Source of the DNA: Oceanisphaera avium
GTDB lineage: Bacteria > Pseudomonadota > Gammaproteobacteria > Enterobacterales > Aeromonadaceae
DNA: 64,000 nucleotides
Assembly (NCBI RefSeq): GCF_002157875.1
Contig: NZ_CP021376.1
Location: forward strand, 1-64,000
Reading direction: 5' to 3'
Positions 20,208 through 30,371 of this stretch are shown one piece after another (within the stretch, counting starts at the first letter, position 1; every line of letters begins with the position of its first letter). Both the position numbers and the translations under genes were made by a program. The notes beneath the pieces are model-generated. The model was not told where the DNA came from. It saw nothing but the letters and a program-made list of their open reading frames with translations, and ran no database searches.

Positions 20208-21422
20208 ATGAAACTGCCCATTTACCTCGACTATGCGGCTACCTGCCCGGTAGATCCACGTGTTGCCGAACAGATGATGCAATGCCTAACGTTAGATGGC
20301 GTTTTTGGCAACCCCGCTTCTCGCTCCCACCGTTTCGGTTGGCAGGCAGAAGAGCGTGTTGATATCGCTCGTAACCAAATTGCCGATTTAATTAATGCCG
20401 ACCCGCGTGAGATTGTCTTCACCTCGGGTGCCACTGAGTCTGATAACTTAGCCATTAAAGGCATCGCTAATTTCTACGGTAGAAAAGGTAAACACATTAT
20501 TACCTCAAAGACTGAGCACAAGGCAGTACTCGATCCTTGCCGCCAGTTAGAGCGTGAAGGCTATGAAGTCACTTACTTAGAGCCTCAGCCAAGTGGTTTA
20601 TTTACCCTAGAACAAATTGAAAACGCACTGCGTGACGACACCATTTTGGTCAGTATCATGCACGTGAATAATGAGACGGGCGTTATCCAAGATGTGAAAG
20701 CGATTGGTGAATTATGCCGTAGTCGTAAAATCATGTTCCATGTGGATGGTGCACAAAGTGTCGGTAAAATCGATGTTGATGTAAAAGACATGAATATCGA
20801 CTTGCTGTCTATTTCTGGCCACAAAGCCTACGGCCCTAAAGGCATAGGTGCGCTGTATGTGTCTCGTAAGCCTCGCGTGCGATTAGAAGCACAAATGCAC
20901 GGCGGTGGTCACGAGCGGGGCATGCGCTCTGGCACGCTCGCTACTCACCAAATTGTGGGTATGGGTGAAGCACTGCGTATTGCTAAAGAAGAAATGCACA
21001 GCGAAGCCGAGCGTATTTTAGCACTGCGTCAGCGTTTATATAATGGCCTGAAAGACATTGAAGAAGTGTATGTCAATGGTGACTTGGATCATAAAGTGCC
21101 CGGTATTCTTAATATCAGTTTCGCCTATGTAGAAGGTGAGTCATTAATCATGGCGTTAAAAGACTTGGCCGTGTCTTCCGGCTCTGCCTGTACGTCTGCC
21201 AGTTTAGAGCCTTCTTATGTATTGCGCGCGCTGGGCTTAAATGATGAGCTGGCACATAGTTCTATCCGTTTTAGCATTGGTCGCTTTACCACCGAAGCCG
21301 AAATTGATTACACCATAGCGTTAGTCAATGAAGCCATCGGACGTTTGCGCGATATGTCTCCGCTTTGGGAAATGTTTAAAGACGGAATAGATTTGAATCA
21401 AGTTGAATGGGCACACCATTAA
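20208..21422 (+). CDS. iscS: Cysteine desulfurase IscS
   Basis: A PLP enzyme of 404 residues (same as E. coli) that takes sulfur from cysteine for Fe-S clusters and tRNA thiolation. The PLP lysine lies in [12 protein letters not shown] (about K206) and the persulfide cysteine in [17 protein letters not shown] (about C328). I chose the ATG at 20208 ([11 protein letters not shown]) with GGAGA 7 nt before; an ATG at 20196 overlaps that ribosome site. It is followed by iscU after 37 bp. Confidence 0.97.
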   Translation: MKLPIYLDYAATCPVDPRVAEQMMQCLTLDGVFGNPASRSHRFGWQAEERVDIARNQIADLINADPREIVFTSGATESDNLAIKGIANFYGRKGKHIITSKTEHKAVLDPCRQLEREGYEVTYLEPQPSGLFTLEQIENALRDDTILVSIMHVNNETGVIQDVKAIGELCRSRKIMFHVDGAQSVGKIDVDVKDMNIDLLSISGHKAYGPKGIGALYVSRKPRVRLEAQMHGGGHERGMRSGTLATHQIVGMGEALRIAKEEMHSEAERILALRQRLYNGLKDIEEVYVNGDLDHKVPGILNISFAYVEGESLIMALKDLAVSSGSACTSASLEPSYVLRALGLNDELAHSSIRFSIGRFTTEAEIDYTIALVNEAIGRLRDMSPLWEMFKDGIDLNQVEWAHH

Positions 21423-21459
21423 GGTGTCTAAACCATTAAAGATGGGTGAGGATTAAATC

Positions 21460-21846
21460 ATGGCTTACAGCGAAAAAGTAATAGATCACTATGAAAACCC
21501 CCGTAACGTCGGCGGTTTTGATAAAAATGACCCTAGCATTGCCACCGGTATGGTAGGGGCTCCCGCCTGTGGTGACGTAATGAAGCTGCAGCTTAAAATC
21601 AGCGATGCCGGTATCATTGAAGATGCCAAGTTTAAGACTTATGGTTGTGGCTCAGCGATTGCTTCTAGCTCCCTTATCACCGAGTGGGTGAAGGGCAAAA
21701 GCTTAGAAGAAGCGGGCACCATAAAAAATACTGATATTGCCGAAGAACTGGCGTTACCGCCGGTGAAGATCCACTGCTCAATTTTGGCAGAAGATGCGAT
21801 TAAAGCGGCGATTGATGATTATAAGAAAAAGAAAAATATAGCGTAA
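21460..21846 (+). CDS. iscU: Fe-S cluster scaffold IscU
   Basis: A 128-residue scaffold on which new [2Fe-2S] and [4Fe-4S] clusters are built with sulfur from IscS. The ligands C37, D39, C63, H105 and C106 are all present, and LPPVK (99-103), the HscA recognition motif, is intact. It is 11 bp upstream of iscA. Confidence 0.98.
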   Translation: MAYSEKVIDHYENPRNVGGFDKNDPSIATGMVGAPACGDVMKLQLKISDAGIIEDAKFKTYGCGSAIASSSLITEWVKGKSLEEAGTIKNTDIAEELALPPVKIHCSILAEDAIKAAIDDYKKKKNIA

Positions 21847-21857
21847 ACGGAGACACC

Positions 21858-22181
21858 ATGGCGATCACCATTACTGATGCCGCGGCACAACGCGTGCAGA
21901 CTTTCTTGACTAGTAGAGGCAAAGGCTTAGGTTTGCGCTTAGGGGTGAAAACCTCTGGCTGCTCGGGCCTTGCTTATGTTTTAGAATTTGTCGATGAACT
22001 GGCTGAAGGCGATCAAGTGTTTGAGCATGGCGACGTAAAGGTGATCGTCGATAGCAAAAGCTTGGTGTATCTAGACGGTACCGAACTCGACTTCGCCAAA
22101 GAAGGGCTTAATGAAGGTTTTAAATTCAATAACCCTAATAAAGACGGTGAATGCGGATGCGGCGAAAGTTTTAACGTTTAA
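21858..22181 (+). CDS. iscA: A-type Fe-S carrier IscA
   Basis: A 107-residue A-type carrier thought to accept or deliver clusters or iron to apo-proteins. The three signature cysteines C35, C99 and C101 (SGCSGLAY and GECGCGESF) are at the same positions as in E. coli IscA. The ATG has a good GGAGA ribosome site. Confidence 0.97.
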   Translation: MAITITDAAAQRVQTFLTSRGKGLGLRLGVKTSGCSGLAYVLEFVDELAEGDQVFEHGDVKVIVDSKSLVYLDGTELDFAKEGLNEGFKFNNPNKDGECGCGESFNV

Positions 22182-22190
22182 GGACTTGGC

Positions 22191-22739
22191 ATGACAGCAG
22201 TCACTCACCTTGGACAGGCCATGAACTACTTTGAGTTATTTGGCCTTAGTCCGCAATTTGACGTCGATAGTCATGCCTTGGCTGACACCTATCGGACGCT
22301 GCAAAAGCAGTTCCATCCAGATAAATTTGCTGCCCACTCAGAGCGCGAGCGTTTGCAAGCAGTACAAGGTGCGGCGCGCATTAACGATGCGTACACCACG
22401 CTTAAAAACCCCCTCAATCGCGCTCAATATCTGCTTTCCTTACATGGCGTTGAGTTAAACGCCGAGCAGCAAACGCTTAAAGATCCTGCCTTTTTAATGC
22501 AACAGATGGAGTGGCGAGAACAGTTAGAAGAGCTGTCCCACGCCCCAGATGTACTAGCGGCAATTCTGGCGTTTGAGCAAGAGTTACAGCAAGCCAGCCA
22601 AGACTATTATGGGCAGTTGAGCCACCAGCTTACGCAGGCCGCTTGGCAAGAGGCAGCCGATACCGTTCGTAAACTTAAATTCATGACAAAATTGCATGCC
22701 GAACTCGAACGTTTGGAAGATGCACAGCAGGACTTCTAA
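22191..22739 (+). CDS. hscB: J-domain co-chaperone HscB
   Basis: Recruits IscU to the chaperone HscA and stimulates its ATPase. The 182-residue protein has an N-terminal J domain with the HPDKFA motif near residue 42 and a C-terminal three-helix domain ending [21 protein letters not shown]. The ATG at 22191 has AGGA 6 nt upstream and is used here, giving a 10-residue extension over E. coli; the internal ATG at 22221 (MNYFELFGL) would give the standard length but has only a weak ribosome site. Confidence 0.95.
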   Translation: MTAVTHLGQAMNYFELFGLSPQFDVDSHALADTYRTLQKQFHPDKFAAHSERERLQAVQGAARINDAYTTLKNPLNRAQYLLSLHGVELNAEQQTLKDPAFLMQQMEWREQLEELSHAPDVLAAILAFEQELQQASQDYYGQLSHQLTQAAWQEAADTVRKLKFMTKLHAELERLEDAQQDF

Positions 22740-22744
22740 CCCTA

Positions 22745-24586
22745 ATGGCATTACTACAAATATCTGAGCCGGGCCAAAGTGCGGCCCCCCATGAACATAA
22801 ATGGGCAGTGGGCATTGATTTAGGTACCACCAATTCTTTAGTCGCTGTGGTGCGCAGCTCAGTCGCAGAAACACTCAGCGATGCCCAAGGCCGAGAGCTG
22901 CTTCCCTCTGTAGTGCACTATGGGGAGCAAACGCTACGCGTGGGCCATGAGGCTAAGCACGAAGCAGACCAAGATCCCCAGCACACCATTTCTTCTGTTA
23001 AACGCTTACTGGGTAAGGCCTTGGCGGATGTTCCTCGCCAACGCTTGCCGTATGTCTTTGCCGAAACAGATAACGGCATGATTAACCTTAAAACGCCGCA
23101 AGGCGTGGTTAATCCGGTGCAAGTCTCTGCTGAGATTTTAAAAGTCTTAGCCGAGCGTGCCGAGCAAAGTTTAGGCAATCCGGTACAGGGTGTAGTGGTA
23201 ACCGTGCCCGCCTACTTTGATGATGCCCAGCGTCAAGGCACTAAAGATGCCGCGCAATTAGCAGGCTTAAATGTATTACGTTTGCTTAATGAGCCTACGG
23301 CGGCAGCCATTGCTTATGGGTTAGACTCGGGACAAGAGGGCGTAATTGCGGTATTTGACTTAGGTGGCGGCACCTTTGATATCTCAATTTTGCGCCTGCA
23401 CCGTGGCGTGTTTGAAGTATTAGCCACCGGTGGTGATTCGGCATTGGGCGGCGATGACTTTGACCATGTATTGGCGGATTGGATTCAACAACAAGCGCAA
23501 CTCAACGAACTCACGCCCAGCCAGCAACGTAACTTATTAGATGTCGCCTGTGCCACTAAGCAAAGCTTAACCTCACAAGAGAGTGTCTCGGTGAGCTGGC
23601 AAGGTTGGCAAGGTACGCTGAGCCGAGCGCAATTTGATGCCCTTATTTTACCTTGGGTAAATAAAACGCTAAGTGCATGTCGTCGTGCCCTAAAAGATGC
23701 AGGCGTGAGTGCGAGTGAAGTGCAAGAGGTGGTGATGGTGGGTGGCTCTACCCGCGTGCCATTAGTACGTACTCGAGTGGGCGAGTTTTTTGCCACCGAG
23801 CCGCTTATCAGCCTAGATCCCGATAAAGTGGTGGCCATTGGCGCGGCTATTCAAGCCGATGTGCTGATTGGTAATAAGCCTGACACCGACATGTTATTGC
23901 TGGATGTTATTCCGCTTTCTCTTGGCTTAGAGACCATGGGCGGTTTAGTAGAAAAAGTTATTCCCCGTAACACCACAATTCCGGTCGCGCGCGCGCAAGA
24001 GTTTACTACTTTTAAAGACGGGCAAACGGCGATGGCCATTCATGTGTTGCAGGGTGAACGAGAGTTGGTGAGTGATTGTCGCTCACTGGCGCGCTTTAAC
24101 TTAACCGATATTCCGCCGATGGCAGCGGGCGCGGCCCATATTTTGGTTACCTTCCAAGTGGATGCAGATGGCCTATTGTCAGTCAGTGCTATGGAGAAAT
24201 CCTCCGGTGTGCAAGCAGACATTGAAGTAAAACCCTCTTATGGCTTAGATGAAAGTGAAATCAGTGCCATGCTTAGCGCTTCATTTGAACATGCCAAACA
24301 AGATATAGAAGCACGCATGTTGGCGGAACAAAAGGTAGAAGCGGCGCGAGTTATTGAAAATATTAACAGTGCGCTAGCCGCCGATGCGGACTTGCTTAGC
24401 GAGTCTGAGTATGGCGCTATTACCGCCGAGGTAACCAAACTAGAAGACGCAGCTCGCCTTGATGATGTTGCTGCCATTAAGCAAGCGATTGAGCAAACAG
24501 ATCAACAAACGGCTGATTTTGCCGCTCGACGCATGGATGCCTCCATTCGCCGGGCCTTAGCCGGACAACGAGTAGATAAGGTGTAA
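22745..24586 (+). CDS. hscA: Hsp70-type chaperone HscA
   Basis: A specialised Hsp70 of 613 residues (616 in E. coli) that drives cluster transfer from IscU. The ATPase domain shows [14 protein letters not shown] (near 24), [28 protein letters not shown] and [14 protein letters not shown]. The substrate-binding domain (about 385 on) opens with [24 protein letters not shown]. It starts 5 bp after hscB, and fdx begins 2 bp after its stop, so the three are translationally linked. Confidence 0.97.
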   Translation: MALLQISEPGQSAAPHEHKWAVGIDLGTTNSLVAVVRSSVAETLSDAQGRELLPSVVHYGEQTLRVGHEAKHEADQDPQHTISSVKRLLGKALADVPRQRLPYVFAETDNGMINLKTPQGVVNPVQVSAEILKVLAERAEQSLGNPVQGVVVTVPAYFDDAQRQGTKDAAQLAGLNVLRLLNEPTAAAIAYGLDSGQEGVIAVFDLGGGTFDISILRLHRGVFEVLATGGDSALGGDDFDHVLADWIQQQAQLNELTPSQQRNLLDVACATKQSLTSQESVSVSWQGWQGTLSRAQFDALILPWVNKTLSACRRALKDAGVSASEVQEVVMVGGSTRVPLVRTRVGEFFATEPLISLDPDKVVAIGAAIQADVLIGNKPDTDMLLLDVIPLSLGLETMGGLVEKVIPRNTTIPVARAQEFTTFKDGQTAMAIHVLQGERELVSDCRSLARFNLTDIPPMAAGAAHILVTFQVDADGLLSVSAMEKSSGVQADIEVKPSYGLDESEISAMLSASFEHAKQDIEARMLAEQKVEAARVIENINSALAADADLLSESEYGAITAEVTKLEDAARLDDVAAIKQAIEQTDQQTADFAARRMDASIRRALAGQRVDKV

Positions 24587-24588
24587 TT

Positions 24589-24927
24589 ATGGCTAAGATT
24601 GTATTTTTACCTCATCCAGAGTTGTGCCCAGACGGCGCCGAGGTAGACACTCTGCCCAATGAGACAGTATTGGATGCCGCACTGCGCAATGGCATTGAAA
24701 TTGAGCATGCTTGTGAAAAAGTGTGTGCCTGTACCACGTGTCATATCATAGTGCGTGAGGGATTTGACTCGCTAGAAGAAAGCAGCGAGCTAGAAGATGA
24801 CATGCTAGATAAAGCGTGGGGCTTAGAGCCTGAGTCTCGCTTAGGTTGTCAAACTCGGCCAGTAGATGAAAACTTAGTAGTAGAAATCCCTAAGTACACG
24901 GTCAATATGGTGTCTGAAAGCCAGTAA
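24589..24927 (+). CDS. fdx: ISC-type [2Fe-2S] ferredoxin
   Basis: A 112-residue adrenodoxin-type ferredoxin that supplies electrons during cluster assembly. The cluster ligands C42, C48, C51 and C87 are as in E. coli Fdx, and the extra C46 is also kept. It starts 2 bp after hscA. Confidence 0.97.
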   Translation: MAKIVFLPHPELCPDGAEVDTLPNETVLDAALRNGIEIEHACEKVCACTTCHIIVREGFDSLEESSELEDDMLDKAWGLEPESRLGCQTRPVDENLVVEIPKYTVNMVSESQ

Positions 24928-24948
24928 ATAAGCGCAATGGAGTAGATA

Positions 24949-25149
24949 ATGAGCCTTAAATGGACCGACAGTCGCGACATAGCGCTAGACTTGCTAGAAG
25001 CCTATCCCGATACCGACCCTAAAACGGTGCGTTTTACTGATTTGCACCGATGGATTTGTGAATTAGAAAACTTTGATGATGATCCTAGCCGCTCTAATGA
25101 AGGACTATTAGAAGCGGTGATCATGATTTGGATGGATGAGTTTGATTAA
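24949..25149 (+). CDS. iscX: Fe-S assembly protein IscX
   Basis: A small acidic protein of 66 residues, the last gene of the isc operon. In E. coli IscX binds IscS and iron and tunes cluster synthesis. The [15 protein letters not shown] start and the [33 protein letters not shown] end are characteristic. A terminator-like stem follows. Confidence 0.96.
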   Translation: MSLKWTDSRDIALDLLEAYPDTDPKTVRFTDLHRWICELENFDDDPSRSNEGLLEAVIMIWMDEFD

Positions 25150-25179
25150 CTCATAACACCCAGCAAGCAGTTGCCAGTA

Positions 25180-25206
25180 AAAGCCACGGTGTAGTGCCGT
25201 GGCTTT
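25180..25206 (+). terminator. Stem-loop after the isc operon
   Basis: A 10-bp stem (AAAGCCACGG with CCGTGGCTTT) and a 7-nt loop lie 30 bp after iscX. The T-tract is imperfect (TTTAGTGTTT). Confidence 0.7.
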
Positions 25207-25292
25207 AGTGTTTAAAAAAGAATGCTTTCAATTTTTAATCGACAGCAGAATTAAATTATGAGCAAGCGGTATGAAGTGGGGCGGCTTTTACG

Positions 25293-25298
25293 TATAAT
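25293..25298 (+). promoter_or_regulatory. Putative -10 box of ndk
   Basis: A perfect TATAAT lies 47 bp before the ndk ATG. No clear -35 sits at 16-18 bp, so the promoter assignment is tentative. Confidence 0.45.
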
Positions 25299-25345
25299 TG
25301 CGCCGTTTTAAACCTGAACCTCGGTTAATCTATTAAGGAATCAAG

Positions 25346-25777
25346 ATGGCTATCGAACGTACTTTCTCTATCATCAAGCCTGATGCAGTAGCAAAAAACT
25401 TAGTGGGCGCAATCTACCAGCGCTTTGAAGCAGCCGGTCTTAAAGTGGTAGCTGCAAAAATGGTGCACTTGGACAAGGCAAAAGCCGAAGGTTTCTACGC
25501 TGAGCACAGCGAGCGTCCTTTCTTTAACGCTTTGGTTGAGTTTATGACGTCAGGTCCGGTGATGGTGAGCGTATTAGAGGGGGAAAATGCAGTATTACGC
25601 CATCGTGAAATTATGGGTGCCACCAACCCAGCTGACGCACTTGCCGGTACCTTGCGTGCAGATTATGCCGACAGCATCGATGAAAACGCGGTTCATGGTT
25701 CAGATGCGCCTGCTTCTGCAGCCCGTGAAATCGCTTATTTCTTTAGCGACGAAGAGCTGTGCCCACGCACTCGTTAA
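25346..25777 (+). CDS. ndk: Nucleoside diphosphate kinase
   Basis: Balances nucleoside triphosphate pools through a phospho-histidine intermediate. The 143-residue protein has the [12 protein letters not shown] start, H117 in NAVHGSDAP as the catalytic histidine, and the [11 protein letters not shown] segment. A strong AAGGA ribosome site precedes the ATG. In E. coli ndk and rlmN are also close; here the NCS2 permease gene lies between them. Confidence 0.97.
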   Translation: MAIERTFSIIKPDAVAKNLVGAIYQRFEAAGLKVVAAKMVHLDKAKAEGFYAEHSERPFFNALVEFMTSGPVMVSVLEGENAVLRHREIMGATNPADALAGTLRADYADSIDENAVHGSDAPASAAREIAYFFSDEELCPRTR

Positions 25778-25792
25778 TGAGTTGCTAATGTT

Positions 25793-25819
25793 AAAAAAGG
25801 AGCTTCGGCTCCTTTTTTT
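25793..25819 (+). terminator. Intrinsic terminator of ndk
   Basis: An 11-bp stem AAAAAAGGAGC/GCTCCTTTTTT with a stable TTCG tetraloop (25804-25807), followed by T. Confidence 0.92.
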
Positions 25820-26123
25820 ATCCCTCATTTTCATGTTTTTTACCGCTGCTTATTCTAGGCACTAATGAGCTAAATTTATCCTAGTAATGACTTAGCGGCT
25901 TAGTTTCTTAATCTCATTATCTTAAATTTTTACTTCTATTGTTACCCGCCTTGCACCCACTCTTTCTCTTGCTTTGCTTCTTTCGCGCTCGCTGGCTTAT
26001 AGCAGGATAAAGTAAGTTAATTTTTTATATTTTTATGTAAAAAATATTTACATTTAAAATAACATAATTCATTATTTGGCCACCTCTTTACTACATTAAT
26101 TTAATTTGCAAGGAAGCAATATA
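25820..26123. other. AT-rich intergenic region before the NCS2 permease
   Basis: About 300 bp without a gene, very AT-rich in its right half. It holds the inverted repeat at 26035-26053 listed separately. No -35/-10 pair stands out with confidence. Confidence 0.5.
26035..26053. promoter_or_regulatory. Operator-like inverted repeat upstream of the NCS2 permease
   Basis: ATGTAAA, five bases, then TTTACAT form a perfect 7-bp dyad 70 bp before the permease ATG. It resembles a TyrR box (TGTAAA-N6-TTTACA) but the spacer is 5, not 6. The binding factor is unknown. Confidence 0.45.
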
Positions 26124-27650
26124 ATGACACGTCAATCCAGTACGCACGGCGCCAAAGCCAGACCCGAAGATGAAAATTTAGGGATACTCGCCAATATTGC
26201 CTATGGCTTTCAACACGTATTAACCATGTATGGCGGTATTATCGCCGTACCATTGATTGTGGGGCAGGCAGCGGGCTTAACCTCTGCTGAAATTGGTTTG
26301 CTTATTGCCGCCTCGCTGTTTGTGGGTGGATTGGCCACTTTATTACAAACGCTGGGGGTGCCTTTTTTTGGTTGCCAGCTGCCCTTAGTACAAGGCGTGT
26401 CCTTTGCCAGTGTGGCGACTGTGGTGGCAATCGTTACTTCTGGTGGGGGCTTGGCTTCGGTATTTGGTGCTGTCATTGCCGCTTCCCTCATTGGGTTTTT
26501 GATCACTCCGATTTTTTCAAAAATTATTAAGTTTTTCCCGCCTTTAGTCACGGGGGCGGTGATCACTACCATTGGCTTAACATTAATGCCGGTGGCGGCG
26601 CGTTGGGCCATGGGCGGCAATAGTAAGGCTGAAGATTTTGGCAGCATGACCAATATTGGGCTAGCGGGATTAACGCTGGGCTTAGTATTATTATTGAGTA
26701 AGCTTGGGAATGCAGCCATTAGCCGGTTATCAATTTTGCTGGCGATGGTCATTGGTACAATAGCGGCATGGGCTATGGGCTTAGTCAGCTTTGCTAAGGT
26801 GATGCAAGGGCCGCTGTTTGCTTTTCCTACGCCGTTTCACTTTGGTGCGCCTACCTTTGAAATTGCCGCTATTATTTCTATGTTTATTGTGGTGCTGGTG
26901 ATCTTGGTTGAAACCTCGGCAGATATTTTAGCCGTCGGCGATATCATTGATACTAAAGTGGATGAGCGTCGGTTAGGTGATGGCTTGCGCGCCGATATGA
27001 TCTCCAGTGTGATAGCACCGTTCTTTGGCTCTTTCACACAAAGTGCTTTTGCGCAAAACGTTGGCTTAGTGGCGGTAACCGGAGTGAAAAGTCGGTTTGT
27101 GGTGTCTTTTGCTGGCCTTATTTTAGTTATTCTAGGTTTGTTGCCCATTATGGGGCGAGTCATTGCTACTGTGCCTACGGCGGTGTTAGGTGGGGCAGGG
27201 ATTGTGTTATTTGGCACTGTGGCCGCCAGTGGTATTCGTACCCTTGCTAAAGTGAACTATCACAACAATATGAATCTGATTATTTTGGCCACCTCCATTG
27301 GGTTTGGCATGTTGCCGATAGCTGCGCCCAGTTTTTATCATGATTTTCCTAATTGGTTTGCTACCATTTTTCACTCCGGTATTAGCTCTACTGCGATTAT
27401 GGCGATTTTGCTGAACTTATTATTTAATCACATCACGTTAGGTAACTCCGATCAACAGTCAGTATTTGCAGCAGGCACCGAGCGCAGTATTCGCCCCGAA
27501 GCCCTTAAGCATTTATCGGAGGGTGATTATTTTACGGCGGGAAAATTGTTTGATATAGAAGGCAATGAAATAGAAGTGGTGAGTGAGCCAACTATGCCCA
27601 CCTCAGACAAAAACTCACCTCCTCACAAGCCAAGCACTCCTCCTCATTAA
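26124..27650 (+). CDS. NCS2-family nucleobase (xanthine/uracil/urate) permease
   Basis: A cation-coupled purine or pyrimidine importer of 508 residues with about 12-14 helices. Family landmarks are YGFQHVLTMYGGIIAVPLIVG (near 25-45), the QLPLVQGVSFAS segment (near 90), the VETSADILAVGDI motif (near 270) and SFTQSAFAQNVGLVAVTGVKSRFV, which is the signature stretch of xanthine/urate-type members. The exact substrate cannot be settled. I chose ATG 26124 with AAGGA upstream over the in-frame TTG at 26106. The C-terminal tail is hydrophilic and proline-rich. A terminator follows. Confidence 0.88.
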   Translation: MTRQSSTHGAKARPEDENLGILANIAYGFQHVLTMYGGIIAVPLIVGQAAGLTSAEIGLLIAASLFVGGLATLLQTLGVPFFGCQLPLVQGVSFASVATVVAIVTSGGGLASVFGAVIAASLIGFLITPIFSKIIKFFPPLVTGAVITTIGLTLMPVAARWAMGGNSKAEDFGSMTNIGLAGLTLGLVLLLSKLGNAAISRLSILLAMVIGTIAAWAMGLVSFAKVMQGPLFAFPTPFHFGAPTFEIAAIISMFIVVLVILVETSADILAVGDIIDTKVDERRLGDGLRADMISSVIAPFFGSFTQSAFAQNVGLVAVTGVKSRFVVSFAGLILVILGLLPIMGRVIATVPTAVLGGAGIVLFGTVAASGIRTLAKVNYHNNMNLIILATSIGFGMLPIAAPSFYHDFPNWFATIFHSGISSTAIMAILLNLLFNHITLGNSDQQSVFAAGTERSIRPEALKHLSEGDYFTAGKLFDIEGNEIEVVSEPTMPTSDKNSPPHKPSTPPH

Positions 27651-27664
27651 AAGATAGCGATTAA

Positions 27665-27687
27665 GCCGCCACTTTGGCGGCTTTTTT
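27665..27687 (+). terminator. Intrinsic terminator of the NCS2 permease gene
   Basis: A 7-bp stem GCCGCCA/TGGCGGC with a CTT loop, followed by six T (27682-27687). Confidence 0.9.
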
Positions 27688-27805
27688 ATGTTAGAGACCA
27701 GCGTTCTTAAGTGCGCTTTATAAAGGGCATGACTGGCAAGATGCTAGTAAATTCTGTACAATTTTGCGCCCTAACGGCTCTGTTCTAAAAGCAAGAGGCA
27801 ACCGA

Positions 27806-28924
27806 ATGAGCGAAACAAAAATAAACCTGCTGGATCTGGATCGTGATGGCATGCGTGGGTTCTTTAATGAACTAGGCGAGAAGCCATTTCGAGCCGATCA
27901 AGTGATGAAATGGATCTATCACTTCGGTTGTGACGATTTTGAACAAATGACCAACATCAACAAGGTGTTGCGAGCTAAGTTACAAGCAACAGCAGAGATC
28001 CGGGCGCCAGAGATTAGCGTTGAAAAAATCTCGGATGACGGCACCATAAAATGGGCGATGCAAGTTGGCGATCAAGAAGTAGAAACTGTTTATATTCCCG
28101 ATGGCGATCGCGCCACTTTATGCGTGTCCTCTCAAGTAGGTTGTGCGCTAGCTTGTACTTTTTGCTCAACCGCCCAGCAAGGCTTTAATCGCAACTTAAA
28201 AGTATCAGAAATTATTGGCCAGGTGTGGCGAGCAGCCAGTCGCGTTGGCTTTATCCGTGACAGTGGGCGCAAACCCATTACCAATGTGGTAATGATGGGC
28301 ATGGGCGAGCCCTTACTGAACCTTAATAATGTGGTGCCTGCCATGAGCTTAATGCTGGAAGACTATGGCTTTGGGCTCTCTAAGCGTCGCGTTACCTTAT
28401 CCACATCTGGCGTTGTTCCGGCACTGGATAAAATGGCCGATATGATAGATGTGGCATTAGCCGTTTCTTTACATGCGCCTAATGATGCGCTGCGCTCAGA
28501 AATTATGCCTATTAATGATAAGTATAATATCGCCAGTTTAATCGCCAGTATTCGTAATTACATCAGTAAGTCTACGGCCAACCAAGGCAAGGTCACCATA
28601 GAGTATGTGTTACTTGATCATGTGAATGATGACATGCAGCATGCCCATGAATTAGCGCAATTATTAAAAGACTTACCTTGTAAAATTAATTTGATCCCTT
28701 TTAACCCGTTTCCTGATAACGACTATGAAAAGCCCAGTAATAGTCGCATCGACCGCTTTAATAAAGTCTTGATGCAATATGGCAATACGGTAACGATTCG
28801 TAAAACCCGCGGCGACGATATCGATGCTGCCTGTGGTCAGTTAGTGGGAGATGTAATTGATCGCACTAAGCGCACTCAGAAAAAGCAGCAACAGCAAGGC
28901 GCTATTGCCGTGACTATGCTCTAA
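27806..28924 (+). CDS. rlmN: Dual-specificity RNA methyltransferase RlmN
   Basis: A radical-SAM enzyme of 372 residues that methylates C2 of A2503 in 23S rRNA and A37 in tRNA. The CxxxCxxC cluster motif is in [35 protein letters not shown], the [14 protein letters not shown] block, and C-terminal DAACGQL with the methyl-accepting cysteine are present. The ATG at 27806 ([16 protein letters not shown]) fits E. coli; a TTG at 27764 would add 14 residues. It opens the rlmN-to-der run. Confidence 0.97.
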   Translation: MSETKINLLDLDRDGMRGFFNELGEKPFRADQVMKWIYHFGCDDFEQMTNINKVLRAKLQATAEIRAPEISVEKISDDGTIKWAMQVGDQEVETVYIPDGDRATLCVSSQVGCALACTFCSTAQQGFNRNLKVSEIIGQVWRAASRVGFIRDSGRKPITNVVMMGMGEPLLNLNNVVPAMSLMLEDYGFGLSKRRVTLSTSGVVPALDKMADMIDVALAVSLHAPNDALRSEIMPINDKYNIASLIASIRNYISKSTANQGKVTIEYVLLDHVNDDMQHAHELAQLLKDLPCKINLIPFNPFPDNDYEKPSNSRIDRFNKVLMQYGNTVTIRKTRGDDIDAACGQLVGDVIDRTKRTQKKQQQQGAIAVTML

Positions 28925-29400
28925 AACAACACGAGCGTAGAAGTTACAGTTTGTGATCATAAATTAAGCGATTGCTATTATTTGTTAATATTGGGGAACG
29001 ATAATGTAGGCTAGCTGTCAGGTTTAAGAAGCAGCACTCAGCGCATATTATGATAAGCTAGCGGTTAAAGGGTAGCGTAGCATGAGGCTTGGCTAAAGCG
29101 CATGACTCTAGCTTATTCGCTACAGGTGTCATCTCTTCGCTTAAGCTTGACGCTGCAACCAGTATTTAAATAGCGCCATTAGTCGGCCAAAGCTAATATG
29201 CCGATATTAATTAAAGTAGTGAATTAGATTGCGCTGGAGTGGGTTATTCCCCTGCACGGAGCGACGTGGCAGAATAACTTGGCTTCACTTATCGTTGATG
29301 GTTAGCATTCCTATCCCTGCCCACTTACGGTTTGATGGCAAACCAGTGGCTAGGGCTTGGTTATTTCCAGACTCAGAACAGGCTAGGCGATCGTTATCAA
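28925..29400. other. Gene-free gap between rlmN and rodZ
   Basis: About 475 bp with no credible gene, at the position where many gammaproteobacteria carry pilF/pilW. All frames are short or lack ribosome sites. A peptide reading NQWLGLGYFQTQNRLGD upstream and in frame with rodZ is faintly TPR-like, but this is weak. It may be only a leader and promoter region. Confidence 0.45.
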
Positions 29401-30357
29401 ATGATTACAAATGACACAGATTCTCAGCCTCAGGCTGATGTAACCCTCAGTTCAGGCCCGGGCTCGGCGCTGCGCCAAGCTCGAGAAGCGAAAGGCTGGA
29501 CCCAAGTTGATGTGGCGCGCCGACTTAATTTGCGCTTGGCCGTAATTGAGTCCATTGATAGTGATAATTACAAAGCCGGTGTCGCACTGACTTTTTTGCG
29601 CGGTTACGTTAAAGCTTACGCTAAAGTGGTGGGCGTGCCAGAAGCTCAAGCACTCGCCGCATTCGATAGCATGAGTCATGAGCAGTTTAAATCTGCCGTG
29701 CCCATGAAAAGCTTTTCTAAAAAAACGCGCCAACAAGCCAGTGATAAATGGCTAAAGCGTATTAGTTGGCTGGTATTTTTAGGCTTACTGAGCTCATTAA
29801 TTTATTGGTGGTGGCATGAAGGTGCTAATCAACAAGACCGCCAGTTACAACCCGACCGAGAAGTGAGCACCTCTGCGCCAAGCAATGACACTGATCGCGT
29901 ACTTAGTCCCGATGACAGTGTTCTTAGCCCAGCCGAAGGCCCAGTGCCTAGCTCATCACTGAGCAGCTCACAAGTGGATGAAGCAGGCGAGCTTCCCACT
30001 GAGCCCATTATTGACGGTTCAGCACCAGCTGATGAGGGAGCGGTTAATGAGCCAGCTGCTGAAATAAATGATAGTGAAGAGACGGATGACGCTGCTGTTT
30101 CACCGCCTGCTAATGCGCGCTTATTAAGTTTGAGCTTTAGTGATGATTGTTGGATAAAAATTACCGATAGCCAAGGAAAAGTATTAAGTGAAGGCGTTAA
30201 AAAAGCTGAGCAATCTTTGGCATTAGAAGGTGAGCCGCCCTTTAAGTTAATCTTAGGGGTGCCCAGTGCGGTACGCTTAGAGTACTTAAATGAAAAAGTG
30301 GACTTATCTTCATTCAACGCCGGTCGGGCAGCCCGACTGACAGTACCGAAATCTTGA
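29401..30357 (+). CDS. rodZ: Cytoskeletal protein RodZ
   Basis: Links the MreB cytoskeleton to the cell-wall elongation machinery. A cytoplasmic Xre-like HTH (about 20-95: LRQAREAKGWTQVDVARRLNL..FLRGYVKAYAKVVGV) is followed by a basic region, one membrane helix (about 120-138), a long acidic Ser/Pro-rich periplasmic linker and a DUF4115-type domain (about 240-315). I chose ATG 29401, which gives the family-like start; an in-frame ATG at 29335 would add 22 residues. Neither has a strong ribosome site. It is 14 bp upstream of ispG. Confidence 0.9.
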   Translation: MITNDTDSQPQADVTLSSGPGSALRQAREAKGWTQVDVARRLNLRLAVIESIDSDNYKAGVALTFLRGYVKAYAKVVGVPEAQALAAFDSMSHEQFKSAVPMKSFSKKTRQQASDKWLKRISWLVFLGLLSSLIYWWWHEGANQQDRQLQPDREVSTSAPSNDTDRVLSPDDSVLSPAEGPVPSSSLSSSQVDEAGELPTEPIIDGSAPADEGAVNEPAAEINDSEETDDAAVSPPANARLLSLSFSDDCWIKITDSQGKVLSEGVKKAEQSLALEGEPPFKLILGVPSAVRLEYLNEKVDLSSFNAGRAARLTVPKS

Positions 30358-30371
30358 TTTAAGAGTAAACC

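Noticed and set aside
26210..26752. 180-codon minus-strand frame opposite the NCS2 permease
   Set aside because: An antisense shadow of a strongly conserved membrane protein; low-complexity composition and no ribosome site.
29229..29414. 61-codon frame in the rlmN-rodZ gap
   Set aside because: No ribosome site and no recognisable motif; it overlaps the chosen rodZ start in another frame.
29829..30317. 162-codon minus-strand Ser-rich frame opposite rodZ
   Set aside because: A mirror of the acidic, serine-rich rodZ linker; no family resemblance.
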